Assembly: GCF_900155425.1 (NCBI RefSeq)
Contig: NZ_LT700189.1
Coordinates: forward strand, 1,047,787-1,111,786
DNA length: 64,000 bases
Direction of reading: 5' to 3'
Source: Parabacteroides massiliensis
Lineage (GTDB): Bacteria > Bacteroidota > Bacteroidia > Bacteroidales > Tannerellaceae
In this document: piece after piece, positions 17,847 through 27,275 of the stretch
How the letters are laid out: the number at the start of each line of letters is the position of its first letter
Numbering within the stretch: position 1 is the first letter of the stretch
Translations under genes and position numbers: made by a program
Notes under the pieces: generated by a model
Told to the model about the DNA's origin: nothing
What the model saw: only the letters and a program-made list of their open reading frames with translations
Database searches by the model: none

Positions 17847-17969
17847 GATCGATCTTATTATTAAAAACTTGTAAGAACTTCATTTCACCTATTGCCTCAA
17901 TAAGTTTTTGATTTCAATAAAATGTTGCCCATACTTCAACCAACGATTTGCAAAACTTTTGAACTTATT

Positions 17970-18452
17970 TCATTTGCTCAGATTCTTTGCCATCCAAAAA
18001 TTGGTGAGAGAAAGCTGATTTGCTTTCCGTTTTTGTTCTTCCATTACTATATACCCCCTTTTTTCAAAGAACGGGCGGGCTGTTAAACTTACTTCTGATG
18101 TAATCCGTATGATTCTTGTTGCAGTTGCATACCGTTCTATTTCATTTAGAAGTATCGTAGCAATGCCTTTACCTTGAAAATCTTTATGAACAAACATAGA
18201 ATGCAAATAGCCTTGTTGGGTAATGGATGCAAAGCCGACAACCTGTGACTGTTGATTAGTTGCTACAATAAAATAATGCGTCCTAATCATTTCTTTTATA
18301 TGGGAGATATCGTTTCCGCACGAAGCCCAATCTTCCACTTCTGCTTTTGAATAATCAAATTTGTTTATATTGAGGACTGTATCTTGAAATAAATCTTTGA
18401 TTTCAAGGAGATCAGTCGGCTGGGCTATTCTAATTGTAAAATCTGTATTCAT
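17970..18452 (-). CDS. GNAT family N-acetyltransferase
   Basis: 160 residues from the ATG at 18452 (MNTDFTIRIAQPTDLLEIKD), which matches the normal first strand; a longer frame to 18524 looks like leader. The acetyl-CoA pyrophosphate-binding motif is FVHKDFQGKGIATILLNEIE, with the QGKGIA loop, and the C-terminal motif is ARPFFEKRGYIVMEE. The acceptor is unknown. Base composition is more AT-rich than in neighbouring housekeeping genes, and the gene neighbours a broken GNAT gene, so this spot may have received or duplicated acetyltransferase genes. Confidence 0.88.
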   Translation of the reverse strand: MNTDFTIRIAQPTDLLEIKDLFQDTVLNINKFDYSKAEVEDWASCGNDISHIKEMIRTHYFIVATNQQSQVVGFASITQQGYLHSMFVHKDFQGKGIATILLNEIERYATATRIIRITSEVSLTARPFFEKRGYIVMEEQKRKANQLSLTNFWMAKNLSK

Positions 18453-18611
18453 ATTCTTAACACTCATATTACCTGCGACAAGGCCTACTATGTTTGATAA
18501 TTGCTGTTTATCAATAGTTATCAAACATAAAGATACAAATATATGGATATTTCTCAGATAAACATGTTTTATTACCGGTTTATGTTTAAGTGGATGTGGT
18601 TATCGTCAAAA

Positions 18612-18642
18612 AAAGGGATGCCCGGCTTTCGGACATCCCTTT
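18612..18642 (-). terminator. Terminator of the OmpA-family gene
   Basis: Stem AAAGGGATG (18612-18620) with CATCCCTTT (18634-18642), with further pairing CCG/CGG inside the loop. On the minus strand it is followed by a run of T and lies 25 bp after the stop codon. Confidence 0.8.
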
Positions 18643-18666
18643 CATGATTCTGATTTCTGCAATTTC

Positions 18667-19350
18667 TTACTGTAATGTTCCCTGCTGTGCTTCCTGCACC
18701 ATCTTTGAGTTCGGAAGGATAAGGATTTCTACACGGCGATTCAGAGCACGTCCCTCAGGGGTGCTGTTGTCGGCAACCGGTTCATGTATACCTTTGCCTT
18801 CATAAGTCATGCGCTTACTGCTCACGCCTTGGTCTTCCATCAGGTAATCGAATACGCTCTTTGCCCGTTTTTCAGACAAGGTTTGGTTGTAGTCAACCTT
18901 TCCTGTATTATCCGTATGTCCTATGATTTTAATGTCCGTATCCGGATTGGCATTCAAGCTGGTAGCCAAATCACGCAACGCACTCTTGGAAGCGGCACTG
19001 ACTGTGCTTGAATTGGTTGCAAACAAGATACCCGAATCAAACGTAACCTTCAGCGCCTCACCGTTGTTGATGGTTTCAACCGTTGTTTCTTCCGGCAATG
19101 TCGCTTCCAGTTCTTTCTTCTGTTTGTCCATCTTCTTGCCGATCAGGGCTCCTGCCGTACCGCCCACGGCAGCACCGATTATCGAACCTAACGCAGTATT
19201 ACCGGCCAATGCGCCGACACCGGCTCCAACTGCCGCACCTCCACCGACTCCGATAGCTGTTCCTTTAGCGGTATTATTCCATGTTCCACAACTCGTAAAA
19301 ATGACTGCCATACAAAGCAGCAAAACTGATAACAACTTAAAATTTCTCAT
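18667..19350 (-). CDS. OmpA family lipoprotein with glycine-zipper
   Basis: 227-residue cell-envelope lipoprotein from the ATG at 19350 (MRNFKLLSVLLLCMAVIFTSC, lipobox FTSC). A glycine-zipper stretch (about residues 30-75, AIGVGGGAAVGAGVGALAG and IIGAAVGGTAGALIGKKM) may insert into membrane. The OmpA C-terminal domain follows (about 95-215) with the peptidoglycan-binding pattern IKIIGHTDNTGKVDYNQTLS, KRAKSVFDYL and GRALNRRVEI, including the Asp and Arg that hold diaminopimelate. It resembles YiaD/Pal-like proteins that tie the outer membrane to peptidoglycan. Confidence 0.93.
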   Translation of the reverse strand: MRNFKLLSVLLLCMAVIFTSCGTWNNTAKGTAIGVGGGAAVGAGVGALAGNTALGSIIGAAVGGTAGALIGKKMDKQKKELEATLPEETTVETINNGEALKVTFDSGILFATNSSTVSAASKSALRDLATSLNANPDTDIKIIGHTDNTGKVDYNQTLSEKRAKSVFDYLMEDQGVSSKRMTYEGKGIHEPVADNSTPEGRALNRRVEILILPNSKMVQEAQQGTLQ

Positions 19351-19399
19351 CTTCTTCTTATTCTTTATATAAACTATATTGTAACCATACAACAGTCTA

Positions 19400-19726
19400 T
19401 TAATCGAACATGTTGATAGAATCGCAATATTCAAGTTCTCCTTGTACAATAAAAGTAATGTCTTCAGATGCGAACTTGCCTACGCCGTCTTTTTGCGCAT
19501 TCTTTACAACAAACCCGATCAATTCATTTTCATCAATATCAATTTCAGCATTGTCATCGGCATTTTCATCAAGAAATCCCTTTGACTCATAAAATTCATA
19601 AATCAGGTCTACAATGTAATTGATATCGTCATTACTGAATTTCCCTTTCAATTCCTGGGGAAGATAGTTCTGGATAAATGCTACAGAATCTTCTTCATCG
19701 TAAATTAAATCGTCTTTGTCACTCAT
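19400..19726 (-). CDS. Small acidic conserved protein, unknown function
   Basis: 108 residues, strongly acidic (about 30 Asp and Glu), with no signal peptide or membrane segment, so probably cytosolic. Two similar helical halves can be seen, with DDINYIVDLIYEFYESKGFL in the first and ASEDITFIVQGELEYCDS in the second, which suggests an internal repeat. I do not recognise a named family. It lies 49 bp upstream of the OmpA gene on the same strand and could be cotranscribed with it. Confidence 0.75.
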   Translation of the reverse strand: MSDKDDLIYDEEDSVAFIQNYLPQELKGKFSNDDINYIVDLIYEFYESKGFLDENADDNAEIDIDENELIGFVVKNAQKDGVGKFASEDITFIVQGELEYCDSINMFD

Positions 19727-19852
19727 ATCTTTTTAATTTTTGGTTGATAGATACTGCAAACATAAACAAAAATATTCGTTATCCATGCAGGTACTCTCAA
19801 AAATCAATTCCGAATGCCCTAAAACACCTGCCTTAAAGCATAGCTTTACGGT

Positions 19853-19895
19853 GGCTAACCCTATGCTTTAGCTAACGTAAAGCATAGGGTTAGCC
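19853..19895. repeat. Perfect 18-bp inverted repeat (TAAAGC/GGGTTAG family)
   Basis: GGCTAACCCTATGCTTTA at 19853-19870 and its exact complement at 19878-19895, with a 7-nt loop, just after the recQ stop codon. A third partial copy (AAAGCATAGCTTTA) precedes it at 19834-19847. Related sequence occurs at 40676 and at 63221-63283. It may act as a recQ terminator, although no T-run follows. Confidence 0.85.
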
Positions 19896-19905
19896 AAACC
19901 GGCTT

Positions 19906-21612
19906 TTACCGTCTCTGCAGGCAGTTGTCACAACACCCGCAACGTGTCCCTTCCATACCGAAATATTCGGAAATAAACTCCTGCCGGCAGCCGTTTGTTT
20001 CGAGATATTCAACGACTTTTTCGATTCGCATTTTGAAAGCCGCCAATCGGTTTTCATAGGATGCGGTCGTAATGACAAGACGGTCCAAAGGGACGCGGAT
20101 CATCTTAAAGGTGATCCGGGGTTCTTTTCGGGGAGGGACATAATAGAAGCCGACATTTCGCAGATAGCCCAATACTTTCGCGACGACACGCGGTTCCAAT
20201 CCTGTTTTTCTTGCCAGCAGATCGACACTGACAAAAACTCCTGCTGAAAAGAGTCCTTCGTAATTCCGTAAAACCTCGACAGCGACTTTGGCGGCCGGAG
20301 AATCATCGTTCAGGAAACGATCCATCGTCCAACGGGGTTGGTCATACCGCAGATAGGGTTGTGAATTAGGGTAGGGTTCAAAAGTAAGATAGTTCGACAA
20401 AGACAATATTTCGAGGGAGGAACGCAAACGGCCTTTATCGAAATGCCAGTTCTTCAGGAACTCCGGTTCGTCGAGATAGACCACCACTCCTTCCCCGTCG
20501 CCTTCCGCGATCTGAAAATGATTGCACAACGCTTCGTATACACGTTTGATATACTCGATCGTCGGGAAGGCATTGGAAGGGCGCCTTTTTATGTCCGTTA
20601 TGTCCTGCGGCCCCAACAGAGCCACGGCATAGGCCCGTTTTCCATCACGGCCTGCACGCCCCGCTTCCTGGTAATAGGCTTCCATCGAATCGGGAAATTC
20701 GGTATGGATGACCAACCGTACGTCTCCCTTATCGATCCCCATTCCGAATGCATTGGTGGCGACCAGCACACGCGTAAATCCTTTCACCCAATTGGTCTGC
20801 CGCTCCGTCTTCACAACCGGGTCCAGGCCGGCATGGAAATATTCGGCTGAAATACCTGCTGCCCGTAACTTTCCGGCATATTCTTCCACCCCTTTGCGGG
20901 TACGGCTGTAGATCACGGCGGAACCGGGTACGGCAGATAAGATATGGCAGATTTCCTTCAATTTATTGTCCGTCTTACGGACTACGAACGAAAGGTTTTT
21001 CCGTTCGAAAGAGGTCTTGAATATCCGATATCCTTTGCGGAAATGAAGCTGCTCGCAGATGTCGGCCACTACGGCAGCCGTGGCCGAAGCCGTCACGGCG
21101 ATTACCCGAACATGCGGTATGGCGTCGCGGATATCCGCGATCAAACGATAGTCACGGCGAAAATCGTTTCCCCATTGGGAGATACAGTGCGCTTCATCCA
21201 CGACCAGCAAATTCACTTTGCGGGACAAGGTCTTCAACTTCTCCTGAAACAGTTCGGAGGAAATACGTTCGGGAGAAATATAAAGAAACTTATAATCTCC
21301 CAAGATACAATTATCCAGTTGTTGCAAAATCTCCCAATGTGGCATTTCCGAACTGATAAACGCCGACAAAATGCCTCGCTTTTGCAGGTTCTTCACCTGG
21401 TCCTTCATCAAAGCAACAAGCGGACTGACCACAAGGCAAATACCCGGATTCGCCAATGCCGGGACCTGGAAAGTAATGGATTTACCTCCGCCCGTCGGCA
21501 TAAGCGCCAACGTGTCGTGCCCGGACAGAATACTGTCTATGACTTCAGCCTGTCCCGGCCGAAACCCGTCATAGCCCCAGTAGTGTTTCAGAACTTGTAA
21601 TGGATTGTGCAT
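19906..21612 (-). CDS. recQ: ATP-dependent DNA helicase RecQ
   Basis: 3'-5' DNA helicase for recombination and fork repair. The ATG at 21612 (MHNPLQVLKHYWGYDGFRPG) gives 568 residues; the upstream extension lies over the ClpB terminator region and is not coding. Motif 0 is GYDGFRPGQ, Walker A is MPTGGGKS, motif II is VVDEAHCISQWG, and motif VI is QEAGRAGRDGK. A zinc-binding region closes the protein, with cysteines in GCRQEF and GTRCGCCDNCLQRR. There is no HRDC domain, so this is the short form of RecQ. Confidence 0.96.
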   Translation of the reverse strand: MHNPLQVLKHYWGYDGFRPGQAEVIDSILSGHDTLALMPTGGGKSITFQVPALANPGICLVVSPLVALMKDQVKNLQKRGILSAFISSEMPHWEILQQLDNCILGDYKFLYISPERISSELFQEKLKTLSRKVNLLVVDEAHCISQWGNDFRRDYRLIADIRDAIPHVRVIAVTASATAAVVADICEQLHFRKGYRIFKTSFERKNLSFVVRKTDNKLKEICHILSAVPGSAVIYSRTRKGVEEYAGKLRAAGISAEYFHAGLDPVVKTERQTNWVKGFTRVLVATNAFGMGIDKGDVRLVIHTEFPDSMEAYYQEAGRAGRDGKRAYAVALLGPQDITDIKRRPSNAFPTIEYIKRVYEALCNHFQIAEGDGEGVVVYLDEPEFLKNWHFDKGRLRSSLEILSLSNYLTFEPYPNSQPYLRYDQPRWTMDRFLNDDSPAAKVAVEVLRNYEGLFSAGVFVSVDLLARKTGLEPRVVAKVLGYLRNVGFYYVPPRKEPRITFKMIRVPLDRLVITTASYENRLAAFKMRIEKVVEYLETNGCRQEFISEYFGMEGTRCGCCDNCLQRR

Positions 21613-21658
21613 TGTATCGAACGTTTCTGCAAAGATAGGATATCCGGGGCAATAAAAA

Positions 21659-21690
21659 AAAGGCCTGCCCCTTTTGGGAGCAGAGCCTTT
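21659..21690 (-). terminator. Terminator of clpB
   Basis: Hairpin with AAAGGC/GCCTTT and CTGC/GCAG pairing around a CCC-TTTT-GGG core. The minus strand continues into eight T at 21653-21660, about 34 bp after the clpB stop codon. Confidence 0.85.
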
Positions 21691-21723
21691 CACATAAATA
21701 TATATCAATCAAACCATCCTCGA

Positions 21724-24312
21724 TCAGTTCTTGAAGACCAGTCCGCTACCGTCGCTGTCGATTGTGATCGGGCGATCTTTATTGACCGTTCCGCCCAGCA
21801 ACTCTTTGGACAGTTCGTTCAGGACATACTTCTGGATGACACGTTTCACAGGACGGGCACCGAACTGCGGGTCGAACCCTTTGTCCGAGATAAACGCCAG
21901 AGCTGCATCTGTAAATTCCAGGGCTATGCCATTCTGAGACAACATCTTCTTCACGCTATTCAACTGAAGGGTAACGATCTTACGGATCTCCTCTTCGTTA
22001 AGCGGAGTAAACATAATGATGTCGTCAATACGGTTCAGAAACTCCGGACGGATCGTCTTCTTCAGCAATTCCAACACCTGGACCTTCGTTTCATCGACAA
22101 CCTTGTCGTGTGTTTCGGGAGTCATCTTCTCGAAGTTTTCACGAATCAAGGACGATCCCATGTTACTGGTCATGATGATGATCGTGTTCTTGAAGTTGAC
22201 GACACGCCCCTTATTGTCGGTCAGACGTCCGTCATCCAATACCTGCAAAAGGATATTGAAAACATCCGGGTGAGCCTTTTCGATCTCATCAAACAGAACG
22301 ACCGAATAAGGTTTACGGCGGATAGCTTCCGTCAACTGGCCGCCTTCATCATATCCGACATATCCCGGAGGCGCACCGATCAGACGAGTCGCACTGAACT
22401 TCTCCTGATATTCGCTCATATCGATACGCGTCATCATGTTCTCGTCGTCAAACAGATATTCCGCCAACGCTTTGGCCAACTCTGTCTTACCGACACCCGT
22501 CGTACCGAGGAAGATGAACGAACCGATCGGTCGTTTCGGGTCTTGCAATCCGGCACGGCTACGGCGTACGGCATCAGCTATAGCACTGATAGCTTCCTCC
22601 TGCCCGATCACACGTGTGTGCAATTCGGATTCCAGATGGAGCAATTTTTCCTTTTCGCTCTGCATCATCTTGCTGACAGGGATTCCGGTCCAACGAGACA
22701 CCACATCGGCAATATCTTCGCTGTCCACCTCTTCCTTGATCATGGCGGCAGCACCTTGCATCGTCTTCAGTTTCGCCTGAACTTCCTTGATCTCTTCCTC
22801 CTTCTGTTTGATCTTTCCGTAACGGATTTCGGCTACCCGTCCGTAGTCGCCTTCACGCTCGGCCTTATCGGCTTCAAACTTCAGGTTCTCGATATCGATC
22901 TTGTTCTGCTGTATCTTGTTGATCTGCTCTTTTTCGCTTTGCCACTGGGCCTTCTGCTTCGTTTCCTCGTCCTTCAGGTCGGCAATTTCCTTATTGAGCT
23001 GTTCCAACTTATCCGTATCGTTTTCGCGCTTGATCGCCTCACGTTCGATTTCCAACTGTTTGATACGGCGGGAAACCTCATCAAGAGATTCCGGCACAGA
23101 GTCGATCTGCAAACGCAAACGGGCTGCAGCCTCATCCATCAGGTCGATCGCCTTGTCGGGCAAGAACCGGTCGGTGATGTATCGCGTAGACAACTGGACG
23201 GCAGCGATGATCGCATCATCTTTGATACGGACCTTATGGTGGTTCTCATATTTTTCCTTCAAACCACGCAGAATGGAAATGGCATCCAATTCATTCGGTT
23301 CGTCTACCATGACAATCTGGAAACGACGTTCGAGCGCCTTATCTTTCTCAAAATACTTCTGATATTCATCCAATGTCGTCGCACCGATCGAACGCAATTC
23401 GCCACGTGCCAACGCCGGTTTCAGGATATTAGCGGCATCCATCGCGCCTTCGCCCTTTCCGGCACCGACCAATGTATGGATCTCATCGATAAAAAGAATG
23501 ATTTCTCCTTCCGATTTGGTCACTTCATTGACTACTGCTTTCAGACGTTCTTCAAACTCACCTTTGTATTTGGCTCCGGCAACCAAAGCACCCATATCCA
23601 AAGAGAAAATCTGTTTCGATTTCAGGTTCTCCGGTACGTCGCCCCGCACGATACGATGGGCAAGCCCTTCGGCAATCGCCGTCTTACCGACACCCGGCTC
23701 ACCGATCAGGATCGGGTTGTTTTTCGTACGACGGCTCAGAATCTGAAGTACACGACGGATTTCGTCGTCACGACCGATCACCGGATCCAATTTGCCGCTA
23801 CGGGCACGTTCGTTCAAATTGATTGCATATTTACCCAATGCGTCGTATGTATCTTCGGCAGACTGGCTGGTCACCTTATTCCCTTTCCGCAGTTCTTCAA
23901 TTGCCTGGCGCAATTCATTTTCCGTCACACCGGCATCTTTCAGTATCTGGGAAGCAGTGCTTTTTTCGGTAAACAAGGCCAAAATGACCGGCTCCAAAGA
24001 AACGTACTGGTCTCCCATTTTGGAAGAATAGTCGATCGCTTTCTGCAAAACAGCATTCGCCTCACTCGACAGGTAAGGTTCTCCACCGGATACTTTCGGC
24101 AGCGAACTGATCTGTGCATCCAATACACGATTCAGATTCTGAATATTGACACCCAGTTTCTGAAAGATGAAATTAGTCACACTTTCGCCCGTCATAATGA
24201 CACCTTTCAGCAGATGTACGGCTTCGATCGCCTGCTGCCCATGCTGGGTGGCAAGTTGTACGGCCTGCTGGACGGCCTCCTGTGCTTTAATTGTAAAATT
24301 GTTTAAGTTCAT
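21724..24312 (-). CDS. clpB: ATP-dependent disaggregase ClpB
   Basis: Hsp100 chaperone that solubilises aggregated protein together with DnaK. The 862 residues show the N-terminal Clp repeat domain, AAA-1 with Walker A GEPGVGKT (about 205) and [12 protein letters not shown], the long coiled-coil middle domain (about 400-530, rich in Lys and Glu), and AAA-2 with GTTGVGKT (about 605) and [14 protein letters not shown]. The arginine fingers and the C-terminal domain ([13 protein letters not shown]) are present. It has a rare good ribosome-binding site for this group (AAGGAG 11 bp before the ATG) and its own promoter. An 899-codon open frame on the other strand is an antisense shadow. Confidence 0.98.
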   Translation of the reverse strand: MNLNNFTIKAQEAVQQAVQLATQHGQQAIEAVHLLKGVIMTGESVTNFIFQKLGVNIQNLNRVLDAQISSLPKVSGGEPYLSSEANAVLQKAIDYSSKMGDQYVSLEPVILALFTEKSTASQILKDAGVTENELRQAIEELRKGNKVTSQSAEDTYDALGKYAINLNERARSGKLDPVIGRDDEIRRVLQILSRRTKNNPILIGEPGVGKTAIAEGLAHRIVRGDVPENLKSKQIFSLDMGALVAGAKYKGEFEERLKAVVNEVTKSEGEIILFIDEIHTLVGAGKGEGAMDAANILKPALARGELRSIGATTLDEYQKYFEKDKALERRFQIVMVDEPNELDAISILRGLKEKYENHHKVRIKDDAIIAAVQLSTRYITDRFLPDKAIDLMDEAAARLRLQIDSVPESLDEVSRRIKQLEIEREAIKRENDTDKLEQLNKEIADLKDEETKQKAQWQSEKEQINKIQQNKIDIENLKFEADKAEREGDYGRVAEIRYGKIKQKEEEIKEVQAKLKTMQGAAAMIKEEVDSEDIADVVSRWTGIPVSKMMQSEKEKLLHLESELHTRVIGQEEAISAIADAVRRSRAGLQDPKRPIGSFIFLGTTGVGKTELAKALAEYLFDDENMMTRIDMSEYQEKFSATRLIGAPPGYVGYDEGGQLTEAIRRKPYSVVLFDEIEKAHPDVFNILLQVLDDGRLTDNKGRVVNFKNTIIIMTSNMGSSLIRENFEKMTPETHDKVVDETKVQVLELLKKTIRPEFLNRIDDIIMFTPLNEEEIRKIVTLQLNSVKKMLSQNGIALEFTDAALAFISDKGFDPQFGARPVKRVIQKYVLNELSKELLGGTVNKDRPITIDSDGSGLVFKN

Positions 24313-24384
24313 ATAGTTATACTCCTTTCTATTCTATTTTGTTTTTGAATTTCACATACATTCCTACAAAACAAATACCAAAAA

Positions 24385-24392
24385 CAAAAATA
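24385..24392 (-). promoter_or_regulatory. Promoter of clpB
   Basis: TATTTTTG on the minus strand fits TAnnTTTG, with TTTA 20 bp upstream as -33 element. The leader would be about 65 nt and ends in the AAGGAG ribosome-binding site. Confidence 0.6.
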
Positions 24393-24427
24393 CGCCATTT
24401 TGTCATATATTTTAAACTTCAACGTAA

Positions 24428-24452
24428 AACGGACCTGTCGAACAGTCCCGTT
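24428..24452 (-). terminator. Probable terminator of the choloylglycine hydrolase gene
   Basis: Hairpin with AACGG/CCGTT and CTGT/ACAG pairing around CGA. On the minus strand it is followed by TTTTACGTT. It lies about 80 bp after the stop codon. The T-run is weak. Confidence 0.45.
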
Positions 24453-24529
24453 CCATGCCGTTTTTTACATATTTTCGGAGGAAAAACAAGGCGGCAGGGA
24501 AAAAGGTTTACTATTATAAGAACCTGTTT

Positions 24530-25579
24530 TTATATCCCAAACAGAAAATGAAGAGACTTTCCGGCTTGAAACTTTCCGGCAGCGTTGCCTGCATAAATCT
24601 CTCCATTCGTGAGCGTCAGCTTCTTCACCGGAGCTCCAACCTTAAAATCCAGGTCTTTGAAATTGATCCAGAAAATATCGGGACTAAGCGTCGACTCGAA
24701 ATAGTACACTTTATTTTTTTGATCCGCTACCGTACGCCAGCGAGTCGAAGCGATATTGGGCTGTTCGGGAATGGAGATTCCCAAAGGAACCGAAACATTG
24801 CGCATCACACTGAAAACTCCGGCAACAGCCTGCCTGAAATTATCGGTTTGCGGCAGCGCCTGGATATAAAACGATGCACGGACAAAGCGATCGGAAGCAC
24901 GGTTTGTTCCGGGCAGCATGACAAGACCGCCGATCTGCTTCCAGTAATCGTTCAAAGTCAACTGTTTGTCATAGGTCGGAGAATTTGTCATTATCTGGCA
25001 TTCACGTCCTTCGTGAATAATCAGATTGCCGTTGATATATTCAAAGATGGCGCTATTCCCGGTCGCGTCTGAAACCGAGAGATGCAAAGTAGACTTTGCC
25101 CCGTTGGGTAAATCCGGGTCATCGATACGGAAAATCTCCCGGCTCAGTTCATTCACCGCTTCGTCCACCGTCGCAAAATTGTCCAAAACATATTGAGCCC
25201 AGATGCTCAATCCCATCACCGGACGACTGTCATTCGGACGATGATAAGAGGATTCGGTCAGGAAAAGCAAGTTCGCCACCAGGCCTTTTTCATTCATGCC
25301 GTCACAAACCCCGATATCATAGCCGGCCGTCACGACACTCCCGTATTTGGAAGTCCACGTTACCGTATTGTCCGTAATTCCTCCCCGTTTCTCCATTCCC
25401 CGCGGGAAAAGATAAATATTAGACTGCGGATCTTCTTTCCAATCCATCGTCCGCCCTGTCACGATCATATCATCCGGTCCTAAATAGACCGCACGCGTAC
25501 AGGCATTGCTTTGCTCTGCAAAAAACAGCACACCTGAAACAGCCACAGAAAAGGCTGCTAACTTATTCCTTCTTGCCAT
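24530..25579 (-). CDS. Choloylglycine hydrolase family protein, probable bile salt hydrolase
   Basis: Ntn-hydrolase that splits amide bonds, most likely those of taurine- or glycine-conjugated bile salts. A signal peptide ends at NA and exposes Cys27 (ACTRAVYLG) as the N-terminal nucleophile. Arg43 and Asp46 (TGRTMDWKED), the Asn in QIMTNSPTYD and the Arg in NRASDRFVRASF match the catalytic set. The sequence is very like the Bacteroides BSH of the BT_2086 type over its full 349 residues. Penicillin V amidase activity is the main alternative. The export signal puts the enzyme in the periplasm or on the cell surface. A promoter box lies upstream, so it is a single-gene unit. Confidence 0.9.
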   Translation of the reverse strand: MARRNKLAAFSVAVSGVLFFAEQSNACTRAVYLGPDDMIVTGRTMDWKEDPQSNIYLFPRGMEKRGGITDNTVTWTSKYGSVVTAGYDIGVCDGMNEKGLVANLLFLTESSYHRPNDSRPVMGLSIWAQYVLDNFATVDEAVNELSREIFRIDDPDLPNGAKSTLHLSVSDATGNSAIFEYINGNLIIHEGRECQIMTNSPTYDKQLTLNDYWKQIGGLVMLPGTNRASDRFVRASFYIQALPQTDNFRQAVAGVFSVMRNVSVPLGISIPEQPNIASTRWRTVADQKNKVYYFESTLSPDIFWINFKDLDFKVGAPVKKLTLTNGEIYAGNAAGKFQAGKSLHFLFGI

Positions 25580-25641
25580 AACTATAATTTAAAAAACATG
25601 TCCAAACTATATTTATAACAGGGATATAAGAACGATAGTTT

Positions 25642-25649
25642 CAAATATA
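25642..25649 (-). promoter_or_regulatory. Promoter -7 element of the bile salt hydrolase gene
   Basis: TATATTTG on the minus strand matches TAnnTTTG, 62 bp upstream of the ATG at 25579. No clear -33 element. Confidence 0.5.
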
Positions 25650-25671
25650 AATAAGTGTTCTCACATTCTCT

Positions 25672-26610
25672 TTACAACAACAAATTTTTCACCGCCTCCT
25701 GGTAATCCGCCAACCGGGAGCTTTTCAATATTTTTTTCCGGAGCCGTTTCTCTGCATCCGGCAACAGATAGTCCCAAAGGGTCTTCATCTTGTCGAGTAT
25801 CTGATGTTCGCCTCCCTCCAAACGGGAAGAATAGCCCGCCATCAGCAAAGCATGGAAAGCAGACAACTTTTCTTTCTTCTCACGGGCGGTAAGCGGTGTA
25901 TCGGATACATATTCAGCTGCCAACCAAGGAGAAGACAACAGACCGCGTCCGAGCATGATCCCTTTCAAACGAGGGAAACGTCCGGTCAACGAACGAATAT
26001 CCGGCAAGGTCCGGATGTCTCCATTATAAAAAAGCGGAAGCGTGCATGATTCGTAGAAACGGGAAAAAGCCACCCGGTCAGTCTCTCCTTTATATTGCTG
26101 CGTGCCGATCCTGGGATGCAACGTGAGATGCGTGAGAGGCAATCCGTTCAGAAAAGGAAGAAGAGCTTGTGCCTCATCCGGAGAATCCCAACCTAACCGC
26201 AGTTTGACCGAAAACCGTATCTCCGGGTATTCAAAGATCGTTTCCAACAACGCTCTCACCTCATCCGGATAAGGCAGGATACCCGCTCCCCGGTGTTGTC
26301 GTGCCTGCATCGGGAAAGGACAACCTAAATTGATATCGGCACGCCGGTAGCCCGACTCACGAAACAAGCCGGCAATCCGGCGGAACTCTTCGGGCGAGGC
26401 TGCGATCATCTGGGGAACAAGCGAGGCAGATGTATTTGCCTCCGGTGCAAGATCCCGTAGTTCCTTATTGCGGAAACCGCCCTTTTCGAGACGGACAAAC
26501 GGAGTGTAATAGGTCTCGACTCCCCCGAATACCCGTGCATGCGCTTCCCGGTAGACCGAGTCGGTATATCCTTGCAAAGGGGCAAAATGAACAGCATACG
26601 ATTCCATCAT
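25672..26610 (-). CDS. tRNA-dihydrouridine synthase
   Basis: FMN enzyme that reduces uridine in the tRNA D-loop. The 312-residue TIM barrel starts with HFAPLQGYTDSVYREAH. The catalytic Cys is in INLGCPFPMQARQHRGAGIL (about residues 93-112). Further family blocks are SVKLRLGWDSPDEA, LTLHPRIGTQQYKGETD and FYNGDI, and the phosphate-binding IMLGRGLLSSPW. Which D-loop position it modifies cannot be told. The gene overlaps lipB by four bases, and lipB overlaps mtgA by four, so three unrelated functions share one transcript. Confidence 0.93.
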   Translation of the reverse strand: MMESYAVHFAPLQGYTDSVYREAHARVFGGVETYYTPFVRLEKGGFRNKELRDLAPEANTSASLVPQMIAASPEEFRRIAGLFRESGYRRADINLGCPFPMQARQHRGAGILPYPDEVRALLETIFEYPEIRFSVKLRLGWDSPDEAQALLPFLNGLPLTHLTLHPRIGTQQYKGETDRVAFSRFYESCTLPLFYNGDIRTLPDIRSLTGRFPRLKGIMLGRGLLSSPWLAAEYVSDTPLTAREKKEKLSAFHALLMAGYSSRLEGGEHQILDKMKTLWDYLLPDAEKRLRKKILKSSRLADYQEAVKNLLL

Positions 26611-27275
26611 CCCGGAAACATTTCTGTGAAGAGTGAATGAAGACGTGCTTTGGCCGCTTCGAAATCCTGTTCCGCCCCCAACTCTTTCTCAAGCGAAGTA
26701 ACCCCTTTATCCTTAAAGCCGCAAGGATTGATCAGGGAGAAATAATCCAGGTTCGTATTTATATTCAAAGCAAAGCCGTGCATGGTGACGAAACGGCTGC
26801 TTTTCACGCCGATCGCACAAATCTTACGGGCCTTTCCCGGCACATCAGGATCGATCCACACGCCTGTAGCTCCTGCGAACCGCTCTCCTTTAATGCCATA
26901 GAGAGCCAAAAAACGGATAATCGTTTCCTCCAACCTGTCGATGTATTGCTTGAGCCCCAACTTCCAGACATCGAGATCGAAGACCGGATATCCGGTGATT
27001 TGTCCGGGCCCGTGATACGTGATATCCCCTCCTCGGTTGATATGATAGAAAGAGATACCTCGCTGTGCGAGCAGTTCTTCCGGGATCAGCAGGTTGGCGT
27101 CCTTACCGCTTTTTCCAATCGTCAGAACCGGCAGGTGTTCGCAGAAAAACAACCGGTTTTCCCCGGTCAAACCTTGTGCTTTCGCTTCCAACAGGGCGTT
27201 GAACGCAGCCGTTTGGCGCTCCAGTGCCTTCTCATATTCGATACGTCCGAGGTCGTGGTATATAAAATGACTCAT
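26607..27275 (-). CDS. lipB: Octanoyl-[acyl-carrier-protein]:protein N-octanoyltransferase LipB
   Basis: Transfers octanoate from acyl carrier protein to lipoyl domains, the first step of lipoate synthesis. Of the 222 residues, the block HINRGGDITYHGPGQITGYP (about 78-97) is the LipB signature. KICAIGVKSSRFVTMHGFAL carries the conserved region with Lys, and INPCGFKDKGVTSL holds the catalytic Cys. It sits in the middle of the tightly overlapping mtgA-lipB-dus set. The lipoylated targets (2-oxoacid dehydrogenases or glycine cleavage H protein) are outside this window. Confidence 0.95.
   Translation of the reverse strand: MSHFIYHDLGRIEYEKALERQTAAFNALLEAKAQGLTGENRLFFCEHLPVLTIGKSGKDANLLIPEELLAQRGISFYHINRGGDITYHGPGQITGYPVFDLDVWKLGLKQYIDRLEETIIRFLALYGIKGERFAGATGVWIDPDVPGKARKICAIGVKSSRFVTMHGFALNINTNLDYFSLINPCGFKDKGVTSLEKELGAEQDFEAAKARLHSLFTEMFPG

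Noticed and set aside
17847-17969. Possible coding fragment (AIGEMKFLQVFNNKIDLEYS) between the two acetyltransferase genes
   Set aside because: It overlaps the start of the broken gene in another frame, is short, and resembles nothing I can name.
21607-24306. 899-codon open frame on the plus strand opposite clpB
   Set aside because: It mirrors clpB codon use, has no protein-like features or promoter, and the minus strand encodes a full ClpB.
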